Counted from the first letter of the stretch, positions 8,011-15,143 are shown. The stretch: 64,000 nt of DNA from Oscillospiraceae bacterium (GCA_021200775.1 JAJQGB010000004.1:248001-312000); one strand, 5' to 3'. Notes: generated from the sequence alone by a model not told the origin. A program made the numbers and translations.

Positions 8011-9154
8011 CAGAATGTCAACAGTTCGGAAATCTCATTAGCTACCATCTTTTTTCTTGTATCATCAAGATGACCGTACACATTGGCAGTCATTGAGATG
8101 TCGCTATGTCCTAACCACTCCTGCACATCTTTCAGTTGCATTCCTGCCGACAACATAATACTTGCACATGAATGTCTGAGGTCGTGAAGTCTTACAATAG
8201 GCAAGTCGTATTTTCTAAGAAGCTCCTGAAACTTCACAGTTACATAGTCTGGAACTATCCAGTGCCCGTCTTCCCAAGTGAATACCTGATTAGATTCAAT
8301 ATAGGCTTTTCCGAAGAACCTTCGATTTTTCTCCTGTTCGTCCTTGATTCTCAGAAGCTCTTGCTTGATTATAGGGAGTAGGGGATAGGTTCTGTGACTG
8401 CTCGCTGTCTTAGTACTGTTCTTGATGATGAGAGTTTTCTGCTTCACCATTGTGCGCTTGACCGTCAATGTGTTATTCACAAAGTCAATAGCATCCCATT
8501 GCAAGCCGCAGATTTCGCTTCTTCTCATGCCGTAGCAAGTTGCTATAAGCAATATAGGATATAATCGTTCTCCCTTAACAGCGGACAACATGGCACTTGC
8601 TTGCTCGTTCGTGAGAAACTTCGCCTCATATTGTCGGCTTTTGGCAGTTCAACATATTGACAAGGGTTTGAGGGAATATAGCCCTCTTTCGCAGCGCACT
8701 TGAGAACTTGACTAAGGACATTCTTGTGCTTTTTCAGCGTTGAAGCGGATAACCCTGTATTGTCCTTTTTGCGACCGTACTTTGATTTGTAATCGAAGTA
8801 GTCTTGGACTGTCTTAACATTGACATCATTAAGCTTGATTTTGCTTTCCTTGAAGTATGGACAAATATCGCTGTCAAGGAGTTTTTCATAGCTCTCATAT
8901 GTCACGATGTCAATTTTTCCTTTTCGAGATTCAAGCCAATACCTCGCATAATCGCACAGCAGGGTATCAGACTGAACAGTACCGGAGATAGCTTCATAAT
9001 GCGATATTTCATCTCTCAGAAACTTCTCTGCTCTTGTCTTATTGCCCTTAACTGCAAGCCCAGTGTCAATCCACTTCTGCTTGCGGTTTCCGTTCTGGTA
9101 TATATTTATGACGGCATAATATTTGCCGTTTTTCTTTTGTAGGCTTCCTGTCAT
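8010..9154 (-). pseudogene. Tyrosine recombinase/integrase, frameshifted
   Basis: Phage-type tyrosine integrase that would insert and excise the element at tRNA-Ser. Two overlapping ORFs make up one protein: the N-terminal half (8543-9154) has the arm-binding and SAM-like core-binding domains (KKNGKYYAVINIYQNGNRKQ, STLKKHKNVLSQVLKCAAKEGYI) and the C-terminal half (8010-8591) has the catalytic residues (Arg in GMRRSEICGLQW, HDLRHS, WLGHS, Tyr in NVYGH). Reading breaks at an AAAA run (plus-strand TTTT 8639-8642): one extra A restores LPKSRQYEAKFLTNEQ. It may be a real deletion, an assembly error, or slippage at AAAA giving a -1 shift, which would also restore the frame. AAAGGAG precedes ATG 9154. 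Confidence 0.88.
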
Positions 9155-9187
9155 TGTTGCTCCTTTCTCGTGTAGAAACCTACCGTG

Positions 9188-9352
9188 TTAATTAGAAGTA
9201 TACCGTACCGACTCTAAAAAGTCAATCACGGACTTCTTCGGAATGAGATAGTTTCTTCCAACTCTACGGGAAGATATTTCACCATTTTGTAGTAGCTCAT
9301 ACACTTTGTTCTTACCAAGTTTTAAAACTTCGCAAACTTCTTTGACGGTCAT
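9188..9352 (-). CDS. Excisionase-like small HTH protein
   Basis: 54 aa from ATG 9352 (MTVKEVCEVLKLGKNKVYEL). It is a MerR-like/HTH_17 DNA-binding domain followed by the wing GRNYLIPKKSVIDFLES, the fold of small excisionases and DNA-binding accessory proteins. The ORF track extends it upstream into rep, which is unlikely. It lies 16 bases after rep and 33 bases before int, the place expected for a directionality factor of the integrase. The ribosome site is weak. Confidence 0.85.
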   Translation of the reverse strand: MTVKEVCEVLKLGKNKVYELLQNGEISSRRVGRNYLIPKKSVIDFLESVRYTSN

Positions 9353-9368
9353 AACGTCATCATAATCT

Positions 9369-10364
9369 TTAAGCAAAAATATCACCAACTTCTTCGCCGA
9401 GGATTTCTTCAAAATCATCTGGCAATACAACATCCGATTCAGGCTTTTCTTCTACAAGGACACCGCCGTCGGTCATTTCGTATATATGGGAGAAACGCCT
9501 TTTGAAAGCTTCCCACTGCTCTGGCTTCTCGCTCTGAATGTTCTTGTATTGACTTGTAAATGGGAAATTAGAAACAATATAAACTTTTGTGAAACAAGCC
9601 ATTTTGTCAGCATACCTTGCAGGGAGAGGACATGGATAACCGTCTAAATATTGAAGCAAATCTGAAATCATAATTTGCCCGTTGAACTCGTCAAACAGAA
9701 TCACGTCCTGACCGTTGTAATTGTCAAAAGGATGGGCGTAGTTAGTAATCTTGCAGACATTGTTATAGCCGTATTTATCCATTACGTATCTTGTTTTTCC
9801 GACGCCAGTCTTTCCCCAGATGTAATTCACTTCGACATCACGCCAGTTGTTATTCTTAGCTTTCAAATATTCTTGTCTGTATCTGTCCATATAAGCTTGT
9901 TTCGTGATAGCAGTCGGATAAGCTTCAATTATTTCTGCGTTGGTGTAATCGTCTTTAATCATTTCGATTATTGCTTCAGATTGTGAGATTTTAGGGCTTC
10001 TCTCATCAGGCATTTCGCCCCATTCTTCAAAGGTCTCGGAAATGTTAGTCTCTTTCTTATCGCTGTCGGCATATTTGCCCTCTTTGCGAATGTAGTTGCG
10101 ATTTTCTTCGCAAGTGCCTTTAGCGTTGTCAATGTGAGCAGCTTTGAACTTGTGCTTGATTGTTGAGAACGCAATCGGATTCTTGGCATGGATAAACAGG
10201 TGGGTGTGGTACGTCTCTCCCTTTTCGTCGCACATGCACCAGTAGTCTACACCCGTAAACTCAGACAGATTCTTTTTTATCTGCTCATGAGTCAGACCAT
10301 TCTCGACAGGATTGTTAATAGTCAAAAGCCATTTTCGACTTCTGCGATTGTAAGAATCGTTCAT
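9369..10364 (-). CDS. rep: CRESS-DNA-type replication initiator Rep (HUH endonuclease + SF3 helicase)
   Basis: 331 aa rolling-circle initiator that would nick and rejoin DNA at the nearby stem-loop and unwind it. HUH domain: motif I KWLLTINNP (residues 11-19), metal-binding motif II HTH (53-55) in YHTHLFIHAK, motif III YIRK with the catalytic Tyr91 and Lys94. Superfamily 3 helicase domain: Walker A GKTGVGKT (184-191), Walker B VILFDEFNG, motif C VYIVSNFPF. The order and spacing are those of circo/gemini/nanovirus Reps and of pCRESS-type bacterial plasmid Reps, not of Rep_1/Rep_2 plasmid families. Start ATG 10364 is set by AAAGGAG 8 bases upstream; the track start 10421 is too long. It leads the rep-xis-int operon. 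Confidence 0.93.
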   Translation of the reverse strand: MNDSYNRRSRKWLLTINNPVENGLTHEQIKKNLSEFTGVDYWCMCDEKGETYHTHLFIHAKNPIAFSTIKHKFKAAHIDNAKGTCEENRNYIRKEGKYADSDKKETNISETFEEWGEMPDERSPKISQSEAIIEMIKDDYTNAEIIEAYPTAITKQAYMDRYRQEYLKAKNNNWRDVEVNYIWGKTGVGKTRYVMDKYGYNNVCKITNYAHPFDNYNGQDVILFDEFNGQIMISDLLQYLDGYPCPLPARYADKMACFTKVYIVSNFPFTSQYKNIQSEKPEQWEAFKRRFSHIYEMTDGGVLVEEKPESDVVLPDDFEEILGEEVGDIFA

Positions 10365-10410
10365 AAGGATTCTCCTTTCAAAATTAAGTTTTCTTTTCAA
10401 TCTATTTGTA

Positions 10411-10426
10411 ACACAAAACACACAAA
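10411..10426 (-). repeat. Candidate Rep iterons beside the origin
   Basis: Two ACACAAA units (TTTGTGT on the rep strand) 9 bp apart, ending where the origin stem begins. In CRESS viruses short iterons beside the stem-loop bind Rep; here that is inference from position. Confidence 0.4.
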
Positions 10427-10457
10427 TTGCTAAAGGGTAATACTAACCTTTAGCAAT
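10426..10457 (-). other. CRESS-type double-strand origin stem-loop with TAGTATTAC
   Basis: A perfect 11-bp inverted repeat ATTGCTAAAGG / CCTTTAGCAAT with a 10-base loop. On the minus (rep) strand the loop reads TTAGTATTAC, containing nonanucleotide TAGTATTAC (plus strand 10437-10445), which matches the viral consensus NANTATTAC nicked as TATT/AC. It sits 62 bases upstream of the rep ATG, inside the rep leader. Most likely the Rep nick site. Confidence 0.9.
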
Positions 10458-10461
10458 GTCC

Positions 10462-10507
10462 GCCGCAGGCGGCTCACGCTCGCGTGCGGCGAACTATTTG
10501 CTTCGCC
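10462..10507. repeat. Cluster of three GC-rich inverted repeats in the rep leader
   Basis: GCCGC/GCGGC (10462-10473), CACGC/GCGTG (10475-10486) and GGCGAA/TTCGCC (10488-10507), directly beside the origin stem-loop and much richer in GC than the surrounding AT-rich DNA. They lie between the rep promoter and rep, so they fold in its mRNA too; a copy-control or origin role is possible. Confidence 0.6.
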
Positions 10508-10519
10508 TTACGATTTGTA

Positions 10520-10548
10520 ATTATACACTATAAGTTACAAGTTGTCAA
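10520..10548 (-). promoter_or_regulatory. Consensus promoter of the rep-xis-int operon
   Basis: Minus strand TTGACA, 17-bp spacer, TATAAT, a perfect sigma-A promoter. The spacer holds TTGTAAC (10534-10540), which recurs as GTTACAA at 10584-10590 near the divergent promoter and as TTGTAAC at 10406-10412: candidate operators for the XRE protein. Confidence 0.88.
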
Positions 10549-10596
10549 TAGGTACAGAAAAATATTTTTATGAAAAATTCCGTGTTACAAAATGTA

Positions 10597-10625
10597 TTGA
10601 CATTCTGACGGTTATGTGATAGAAT
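10597..10625 (+). promoter_or_regulatory. Promoter of the XRE regulator
   Basis: TTGACA, 17-bp spacer, TAGAAT, 25 bases before the ATG; divergent from the rep promoter. A GTGTTACAA box lies just upstream of the -35. Confidence 0.85.
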
Positions 10626-10649
10626 ATCTCTGAAAGGAAGGCGGCATCC

Positions 10650-11081
10650 ATGACAAAAGAATTTCAGGAATACGGCAATATGTACACGCCACAGGAGCGT
10701 AAGGAGCTTATAGCCATCAATCTTAAAGCGTTACGAGAAGGGAACAACCTATCCAGAAAAGAAGTAGCAGAGGCGATAGGAATCAACACCCAGACATACG
10801 CTACCTATGAGAGAGGCAGGAACGAACCACCTATTGAGATACTGCTTCGGCTTGCAATGTATCACGGTATACCACTTGATGAACTTGTGCTAAGAGACAA
10901 CAGGGCAAAAGATAGCTTGACTATGAGCAAACAGCTTGACGGAGCGAATCAGGAGCTATCAGAGCTTTCAAAGGCACTCGCAAGCAAGGAAATGGACGCA
11001 GAGCAAAAAGAACAGCTTGAAGACATGATAGAAAAGCTCTCAGGGCTTACAGACGTAATAAAGAAGCTTACTGGACAATAA
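10650..11081 (+). CDS. XRE-family transcriptional regulator of the element
   Basis: 143 aa. Cro/CI-type HTH at about residues 20-75 (LKALREGNNLSRKEVAEAIG, INTQTYATYERGRNEPP), then a Glu/Lys-rich, probably coiled-coil C-terminus (ELSKALASKEMDAEQKEQLEDMIEKL) that could dimerise. AAGGAAGG precedes ATG 10650. Its promoter is divergent from that of rep-xis-int with shared GTTACAA boxes, so it probably represses replication and excision functions, and itself; inferred from layout. Confidence 0.9.
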   Translation: MTKEFQEYGNMYTPQERKELIAINLKALREGNNLSRKEVAEAIGINTQTYATYERGRNEPPIEILLRLAMYHGIPLDELVLRDNRAKDSLTMSKQLDGANQELSELSKALASKEMDAEQKEQLEDMIEKLSGLTDVIKKLTGQ

Positions 11082-11180
11082 AGGGAAGCTTTGAGCTTTA
11101 TATCCTTACTTTGCGCTATGCACCACGTTTTAAGGCGGACAAGGGCGGCTGTATGTGCCATAGGGAAGCGACTGCCTCCG

Positions 11181-11306
11181 CAAAACTTTCTGCGGGTGCG
11201 GGGTTGTCGCCCTTTGAGCCGCGCGGCTTCGCCGCATTTAGGGCGAACAACGGGGCTCTGCCCCGTTACCCCGCAAGGGCTCTGAGAGCCCTTGACCCGC
11301 AGTTTT
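11181..11306. other. Multibranched hairpin region, candidate single-strand origin
   Basis: Outer stem CTGCGGGT (11190) / ACCCGCAG (11295) encloses three hairpins: TTGTCGCCCT/AGGGCGAACAA capped by GCGGC-TTC-GCCGC, then AACGGGGC-TCT-GCCCCGTT, then AAGGGCTC-TGA-GAGCCCTT. The TTG-started ORF across it (11111-11362) has only composition-driven residues. Rolling-circle plasmids need a folded single-strand origin for lagging strand synthesis; that role is inferred. A structured RNA is the alternative. Confidence 0.6.
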
Positions 11307-11363
11307 TGAGACACGACGCTCTGCTTCTCTCAGGGTTCGTGCAGATAACAACAGAGCAATAAA

Positions 11364-11393
11364 AGAACGCCCTCGCAGGACGTTCTCTTTTTT
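11364..11393 (+). terminator. Intrinsic terminator inside the element's right end
   Basis: AGAACGCCCT / AGGACGTTCT (one mismatch, CGC loop) followed by CTTTTTT. It would end transcription from the XRE promoter through the hairpin region. Confidence 0.8.
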
Positions 11394-11405
11394 AACACGG
11401 TAAAG

Positions 11406-11429
11406 TTTCTAACACTTTTCTAACACTTT
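11406..11429. repeat. Right arm-type site (putative integrase binding)
   Basis: Exact 24-base copy of 7987-8010 with two TCTAACACTTT units. One copy near each att site fits integrase arm binding. Confidence 0.7.
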
Positions 11430-11567
11430 TTCTGGGTTGATGAATTTTTGGGGTTCTATTTGTTAAGCCGGTTTCCAAACTAAAAGCTCGACAAATCGTG
11501 TGACAAAGCGGGTTTAGATAACATCAGAAGTGATTACAAGAGATTAGAAGATGAATAGGTTGAAGAA

Positions 11568-11636
11568 CTTGAAAACCGTTTGGTCAAAAGCCACAAGGGT
11601 TCGAATCCCTTCCTCTCCGCCAATCGCCAAACGACG
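11568..11636 (+). repeat. attR: 69-bp direct repeat, right copy
   Basis: Second copy of the tRNA-Ser 3' half without its 5' part; marks the right junction. The 11394-11567 stretch before it holds the arm sites and no gene I can support. Confidence 0.95.
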
Positions 11637-11663
11637 TATTTGCGTTGTTTGGCGTTATTTTTT
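11625..11663 (+). terminator. Terminator stem at attR (probably the original tRNA-Ser terminator)
   Basis: CGCCAAACGACG / CGTTGTTTGGCG with one G-U pair and a long T run; better paired than the left copy, which suggests it is the original one. Confidence 0.7.
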
Positions 11664-11695
11664 TTACTTCTAAAATGCTCAGCTTATCTCTGAAA

Positions 11696-11714
11696 TCTTA
11701 ATCAAATCTTAATC
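11696..11714 (+). promoter_or_regulatory. OmpR/PhoB-type direct repeat operator
   Basis: TCTTAATC twice with an 11-bp period, just upstream of the -35 of the ABC transporter operon. OmpR-family response regulators bind such one-turn repeats; no two-component genes are in the window. Confidence 0.55.
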
Positions 11715-11723
11715 TTTGAAATA

Positions 11724-11753
11724 TTGAACCCTCCATGCAATCTGTGATATAAT
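11724..11753 (+). promoter_or_regulatory. Promoter of the ABC transporter operon
   Basis: TTGAAC, 18-bp spacer, TATAAT, 34 bases before ATG 11787. Confidence 0.65.
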
Positions 11754-11786
11754 ATGTCCAAGACAAGAAGATTCTGAGGTGATAAT

Positions 11787-12347
11787 ATGTTAAAGACTTC
11801 GATTCCGTACAGCTTTGAATGGGTTATGGTTGAGATTGTGATTGCTATTGTTGCGTGCTGTGTGAGCTATCGCAAGCACAGATCAATAGTCCGATTTTTG
11901 TCGGTTTTCCTCGGAACATTCGGCATATGCGAATTCGTTTCTCTGATAATTCTGCCGTTCCCGATTTCTCTGACCTATCCAGATGGCTACAGCTACGATT
12001 TCATGAGTCAGTTTGCAGAGTTTGACATAGCGGCGATTACAACCTATTTCTGGGACTATGTTTCGAGCCGTTCAAGGTTCATAACTGCGCCGTTTCTCTT
12101 TACTTTCTTCGGGACGGTTCTTTTCAAACGTCTTCGCAAGCTACTTGTGTTCTTGGCTTCGCTTGTCGGTGCGCTAGTGGTCTATGTGCTTGTTAATGTC
12201 GCAATCAACACCGTCGTCCAGTACACCATGACGAGGATTTATCCCGTCAATCTCATACTAATCGTCATTGGCTATGCTCTCGGTTGGCTTCTTTCGATGC
12301 TGATTCTGCGGGCTTTCCCGTCGATTGATCGGAAACTAAAGCTATGA
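11787..12347 (+). CDS. Multi-pass membrane protein, unknown function
   Basis: 186 aa with about four to five predicted membrane helices (MVEIVIAIVACCVSY, FLSVFLGTFGICEFVSLIIL, LLVFLASLVGALVVYVLVNV, LILIVIGYALGWLLSMLIL). I do not recognise the family. It begins a four-gene set with two FtsX-type permeases and an ATPase, overlapping the next gene by ATGA, so it is probably an accessory membrane component of that exporter. GAGGTG ribosome site. Confidence 0.8.
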   Translation: MLKTSIPYSFEWVMVEIVIAIVACCVSYRKHRSIVRFLSVFLGTFGICEFVSLIILPFPISLTYPDGYSYDFMSQFAEFDIAAITTYFWDYVSSRSRFITAPFLFTFFGTVLFKRLRKLLVFLASLVGALVVYVLVNVAINTVVQYTMTRIYPVNLILIVIGYALGWLLSMLILRAFPSIDRKLKL

Positions 12348-13420
12348 ACCGGCACGCTTTCTATCTGAAAAGAGCATTCCGGCAGATGACTGCAAAGCCG
12401 GCAAACTTTGCGATAATCGTATTTGCGTTCACTGTCTGTGCCTTTTCGCTCTTTGTCCTGATTAACCAGCTTCTCTACTCAACAACGTTTTTCTTGCACC
12501 AAGGTGAGAGCCGCAGAACTTTCACGATAACGTCTGATGTTTCGGATAATTCTGAGTTTATAGAAGCACTTTCAGAAAGTGACATCATGCCTGAAATCTC
12601 GGAATTTGTCGGGCTGAGTGCCTACCCGAAAGGCGGGAGCAGTCAGTATATTCAGGCTGTCCTTTGCAGTGCCAACGACTCAAGAATCACTGGTGATGCG
12701 GATGCTGTATCCTGCAGAACATTCTCTGAAAGCGAGCTTAAGAACGGTGAAAATGTCATCATCTGGTGCAACAATGAAATCTACATAAACAGCGGATTGA
12801 GAGAGCATAAATCGGTAGGCGACATCGTTGCTATTGGCAACGGGGTTTACACTGTCATAGGAATCAGTGAGACGGATATTTATCTTCCGTTCTCGACTGC
12901 TCTGAAAACCGGAGATTTCGACATAAGGCTGAATGGCATAGTATTCTCGGAAATCCCCACGAAATCGGAGATTGAAATCCTCGAAGCCATTGCGACTACC
13001 AACGATTGCACTGTAAAATCGAGGTATCAGGCAGAGCTTAGCGACTTTTTAGAGAACGGTATGGAGTGTACTGTTATAATCATTGGGATAATACTCTGTG
13101 TCATCTGCATCGTGTCGTCGCTATTTGATTACATGGTCAGGAGCATGTCCTACGAGTACAGCATCTATAAGCTTCTGGGCATTTCCTGTGCCGGACTTTT
13201 CGAGCTACTTTACCTGCCTCTTTTCATCATGACAGCAGTATCGCTCGTAGCTGGATATGCTCTATTTTGCCTGTCAAAACCGCTCCAAAGGCTTCTCAAC
13301 ATGTATGGACAGGTTGACTTTGCAAGCGCAGTTGTGGTTTTTGCTATAATGCTAATCGTCATGCTCTCGGTGACTGTTCCGAAATACAACCGCCTTTTTT
13401 CGGGAGGTGTCAGACTATGA
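12344..13420 (+). CDS. ABC transporter permease, FtsX/MacB type (first)
   Basis: 358 aa. One N-terminal helix (FAIIVFAFTVCAFSLFVLI), a large extracytoplasmic domain of about 200 residues, and three C-terminal helices (CTVIIIGIILCVICIVSSLF, LFIMTAVSLVAGYALFCL, VVVFAIMLIVMLSV). This is the MacB/FtsX layout used by LolCDE, MacB and antimicrobial peptide exporters. The permease pairs with the next gene and the ATPase at 14377. ATGA overlaps on both sides point to tight coupling. Substrate unknown. Confidence 0.85.
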   Translation: MNRHAFYLKRAFRQMTAKPANFAIIVFAFTVCAFSLFVLINQLLYSTTFFLHQGESRRTFTITSDVSDNSEFIEALSESDIMPEISEFVGLSAYPKGGSSQYIQAVLCSANDSRITGDADAVSCRTFSESELKNGENVIIWCNNEIYINSGLREHKSVGDIVAIGNGVYTVIGISETDIYLPFSTALKTGDFDIRLNGIVFSEIPTKSEIEILEAIATTNDCTVKSRYQAELSDFLENGMECTVIIIGIILCVICIVSSLFDYMVRSMSYEYSIYKLLGISCAGLFELLYLPLFIMTAVSLVAGYALFCLSKPLQRLLNMYGQVDFASAVVVFAIMLIVMLSVTVPKYNRLFSGGVRL

Positions 13421-14364
13421 GGCTTATTATTCTCTCAAATCTCAAAGACAGATTTCCCGCCAACGTCAGAGTGACACTTATGCTGACGGTGATGATGTTC
13501 ATCTTGTCATCACTTATGGGAGACTTACTTCCACTGATTCAGATAAGGCAAGCTTATTCTAGACTTGGGCTTGAAAATGCCGTCGCCATTACTGCTGATT
13601 CAGATATAAAGTCTGTGGTTGAAGACTTAGGCGGAAAGTATCTCGGTGTGAACTTCCGTGGGAAGTACACTTATGACAGCTTCGCTTATTTACAGCCGGT
13701 CGAAGCAGATTATTTCGAGAATCTCAACTATTCTTTCAAGAAACAGACTAGCTTTGAAGTTGTGGACGGTTATCCAGCCGTAGTGGTTTCAAGTCTTGGG
13801 AGCTACTATTCGCTCGGCGAGACCTACACTGAAATTCTTTCCGGCAAGGATAAAACCGAAGTCACATTCACGGTTGTTGGCATACTTAAAAACGACTTTG
13901 TCTATCTCACGCCTTCCGAAGACAGCCCGTCGTCAGTGGTCTCTAAGCAGAGCAACTATATTTTTCTCATAACCGACGAGGACGATGGCATTTTTACGAA
14001 AAAAGACGTTTATGGCGCACTTGCAAGCGGCGATATAACTGATTTTTGTAGTAATATTGTACGCACTGGGTTGGTGGAATCAGCTGTATCAACCGCCGAC
14101 AGGTTCGCAGAATATTGCGCTCTGGAGCTTGAAATAATGGGAATGACGGTAATGCTTGCAATTATCTCTGTTCTTCTTTGCTTAGCCGGAGTTATTTCAA
14201 ACTCGATTCTTTCAAGAACAGTGTTTGCGGAGAAATATCGTATAATTTGCACCTGTGGAGCAAGCCCGGCACAATGTCGGACAATCCAAATCATCACAGA
14301 TTTAATCCCGATAATTGCCGCTGTCGCCTTTTTTGTGGTAATAAACGCTTTAAGAAATCTTTAG
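13417..14364 (+). CDS. ABC transporter permease, FtsX/MacB type (second)
   Basis: 315 aa with the same topology as its neighbour: N-terminal helix (VTLMLTVMMFILSSLMGDLL), extracytoplasmic domain, then C-terminal helices (MGMTVMLAIISVLLCLAGVI, IIAAVAFFVVINAL). The short loop between C-terminal helices carries CTCGASPAQ, the position of the ATPase-contacting segment in FtsX-type permeases. It probably forms a heterodimer with the first permease. Ends just before the ATPase ribosome site. Confidence 0.83.
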   Translation: MRLIILSNLKDRFPANVRVTLMLTVMMFILSSLMGDLLPLIQIRQAYSRLGLENAVAITADSDIKSVVEDLGGKYLGVNFRGKYTYDSFAYLQPVEADYFENLNYSFKKQTSFEVVDGYPAVVVSSLGSYYSLGETYTEILSGKDKTEVTFTVVGILKNDFVYLTPSEDSPSSVVSKQSNYIFLITDEDDGIFTKKDVYGALASGDITDFCSNIVRTGLVESAVSTADRFAEYCALELEIMGMTVMLAIISVLLCLAGVISNSILSRTVFAEKYRIICTCGASPAQCRTIQIITDLIPIIAAVAFFVVINALRNL

Positions 14365-14376
14365 GAGGTGACAGCC

Positions 14377-15045
14377 ATGTCGATAGTAATTAAGAACATT
14401 CACAAGACCTACAACGCCGGAAAAGGAAGCGAAGTCAAGGCGTTGAACGGCATCAGTCTTGAAATCAATGACGGTGAAATGCTTGCGATTATGGGAAAGT
14501 CAGGATCCGGCAAGTCAACGCTTCTTAAAATTCTGGGTTGTACCGACACCAACTTTGAGGGCGAGTATCTCCTGAATGGTGTCAATGTCAGAACTCTCTC
14601 ACCGAATCAGCTTGCCAAAATCCGCAACAAAGAAATCGGCATAGTTCTGCAAAATTTCGGGCTAATTCCGAATATGTCGGTTTACGATAATATCCGTGTG
14701 CCTGTCTGCCTTGGTGGAAAGTATAACAAGAATGCCACCGACGAGCGAATCGCATGGCTTCTCAAAAGTCTTCAGATTGAGGACAAGCGTGACACCGACA
14801 TCTCCGAGCTTTCAGGTGGACAGCAACAGCGAACCGCCATTGCCCGTGCGCTTGTGAATCAGCCGAAAATAATCCTTGCCGATGAACCGACAGGTGCACT
14901 TGACAAAGCCACTGCAAACGATATAATGGATGTGTTTGGGAAACTCAACGAACAGGGGATAACCATAGTAATTGTTACCCACGACAATGCAACAGCTCAG
15001 AAATGTAGCAGAGTTGTTTTGATAGAAGATGGAGAGATTAAGTAG
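14377..15045 (+). CDS. ABC transporter ATP-binding protein, MacB/LolD type
   Basis: 222 aa, the length of stand-alone LolD/MacB ATPases. Walker A GKSGSGKST, Q-loop region VLQNFGLIPNMSVYDN, signature LSGGQQQR, Walker B IILADEPTG with D-loop ALDKATAND. AGGAGG at 14363 with 8-base spacing sets ATG 14377; the track start at GTG 14368 overlaps that ribosome site. It powers the two upstream permeases; drug/peptide resistance or lipoprotein-related export are both possible. Confidence 0.95.
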   Translation: MSIVIKNIHKTYNAGKGSEVKALNGISLEINDGEMLAIMGKSGSGKSTLLKILGCTDTNFEGEYLLNGVNVRTLSPNQLAKIRNKEIGIVLQNFGLIPNMSVYDNIRVPVCLGGKYNKNATDERIAWLLKSLQIEDKRDTDISELSGGQQQRTAIARALVNQPKIILADEPTGALDKATANDIMDVFGKLNEQGITIVIVTHDNATAQKCSRVVLIEDGEIK

Positions 15046-15053
15046 TTACATAA

Positions 15054-15082
15054 GAAGCACTCAAAATAATGGGTGCTTTTTG
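15054..15082 (+). terminator. Terminator of the ABC operon
   Basis: AAGCACTC / GGGTGCTT with one G-U pair, 8-base loop, followed by TTTGTG. Confidence 0.7.
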
Positions 15083-15143
15083 TGCATGTATAATTGAAAA
15101 CTGTCGTAGAAAACTACCCTAAGAAAAAAATTTCAAATACCTC

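Larger units (their letters stand above)
7860..11636. mobile_element. Integrated 3.7-kb CRESS-Rep element in tRNA-Ser
   Basis: A unit bounded by two exact 69-bp copies of the tRNA-Ser 3' end plus flank; the excised circle would be about 3708 bp. On the minus strand it carries a rep-xis-int operon, on the plus strand an XRE regulator. It also holds a CRESS-type origin stem-loop (10426-10457), a multibranched hairpin region (11181-11306) and paired 24-bp arm-type sites near each end. No relaxase, capsid or cargo gene is visible. Rep proteins of this type are known from bacterial plasmids and phytoplasma elements as relatives of circo- and geminivirus Reps. I infer an integrative rolling-circle plasmid, currently perhaps locked in place by the integrase frameshift. 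Confidence 0.93.

Noticed and set aside
7783-8096. ORFs 7783-7977 and 7872-8096
   Set aside because: They run through tRNA-Ser, its terminator and the att site; chance frames.
9968-10189. 73-aa ORF inside rep in another frame
   Set aside because: No ribosome site or motif; rep has full HUH motifs in its own frame.
9369-10364. Reading the Rep element as an integrated virus
   Set aside because: No capsid-like gene fits in the 3.7 kb; integrase, excisionase and XRE genes favour an integrative plasmid.
11111-11362. ORF MRYAPRFKADKGG... downstream of the XRE gene
   Set aside because: Starts with TTG, has no ribosome site, and its residues follow from the GC-rich hairpins; read as a folded noncoding region instead.
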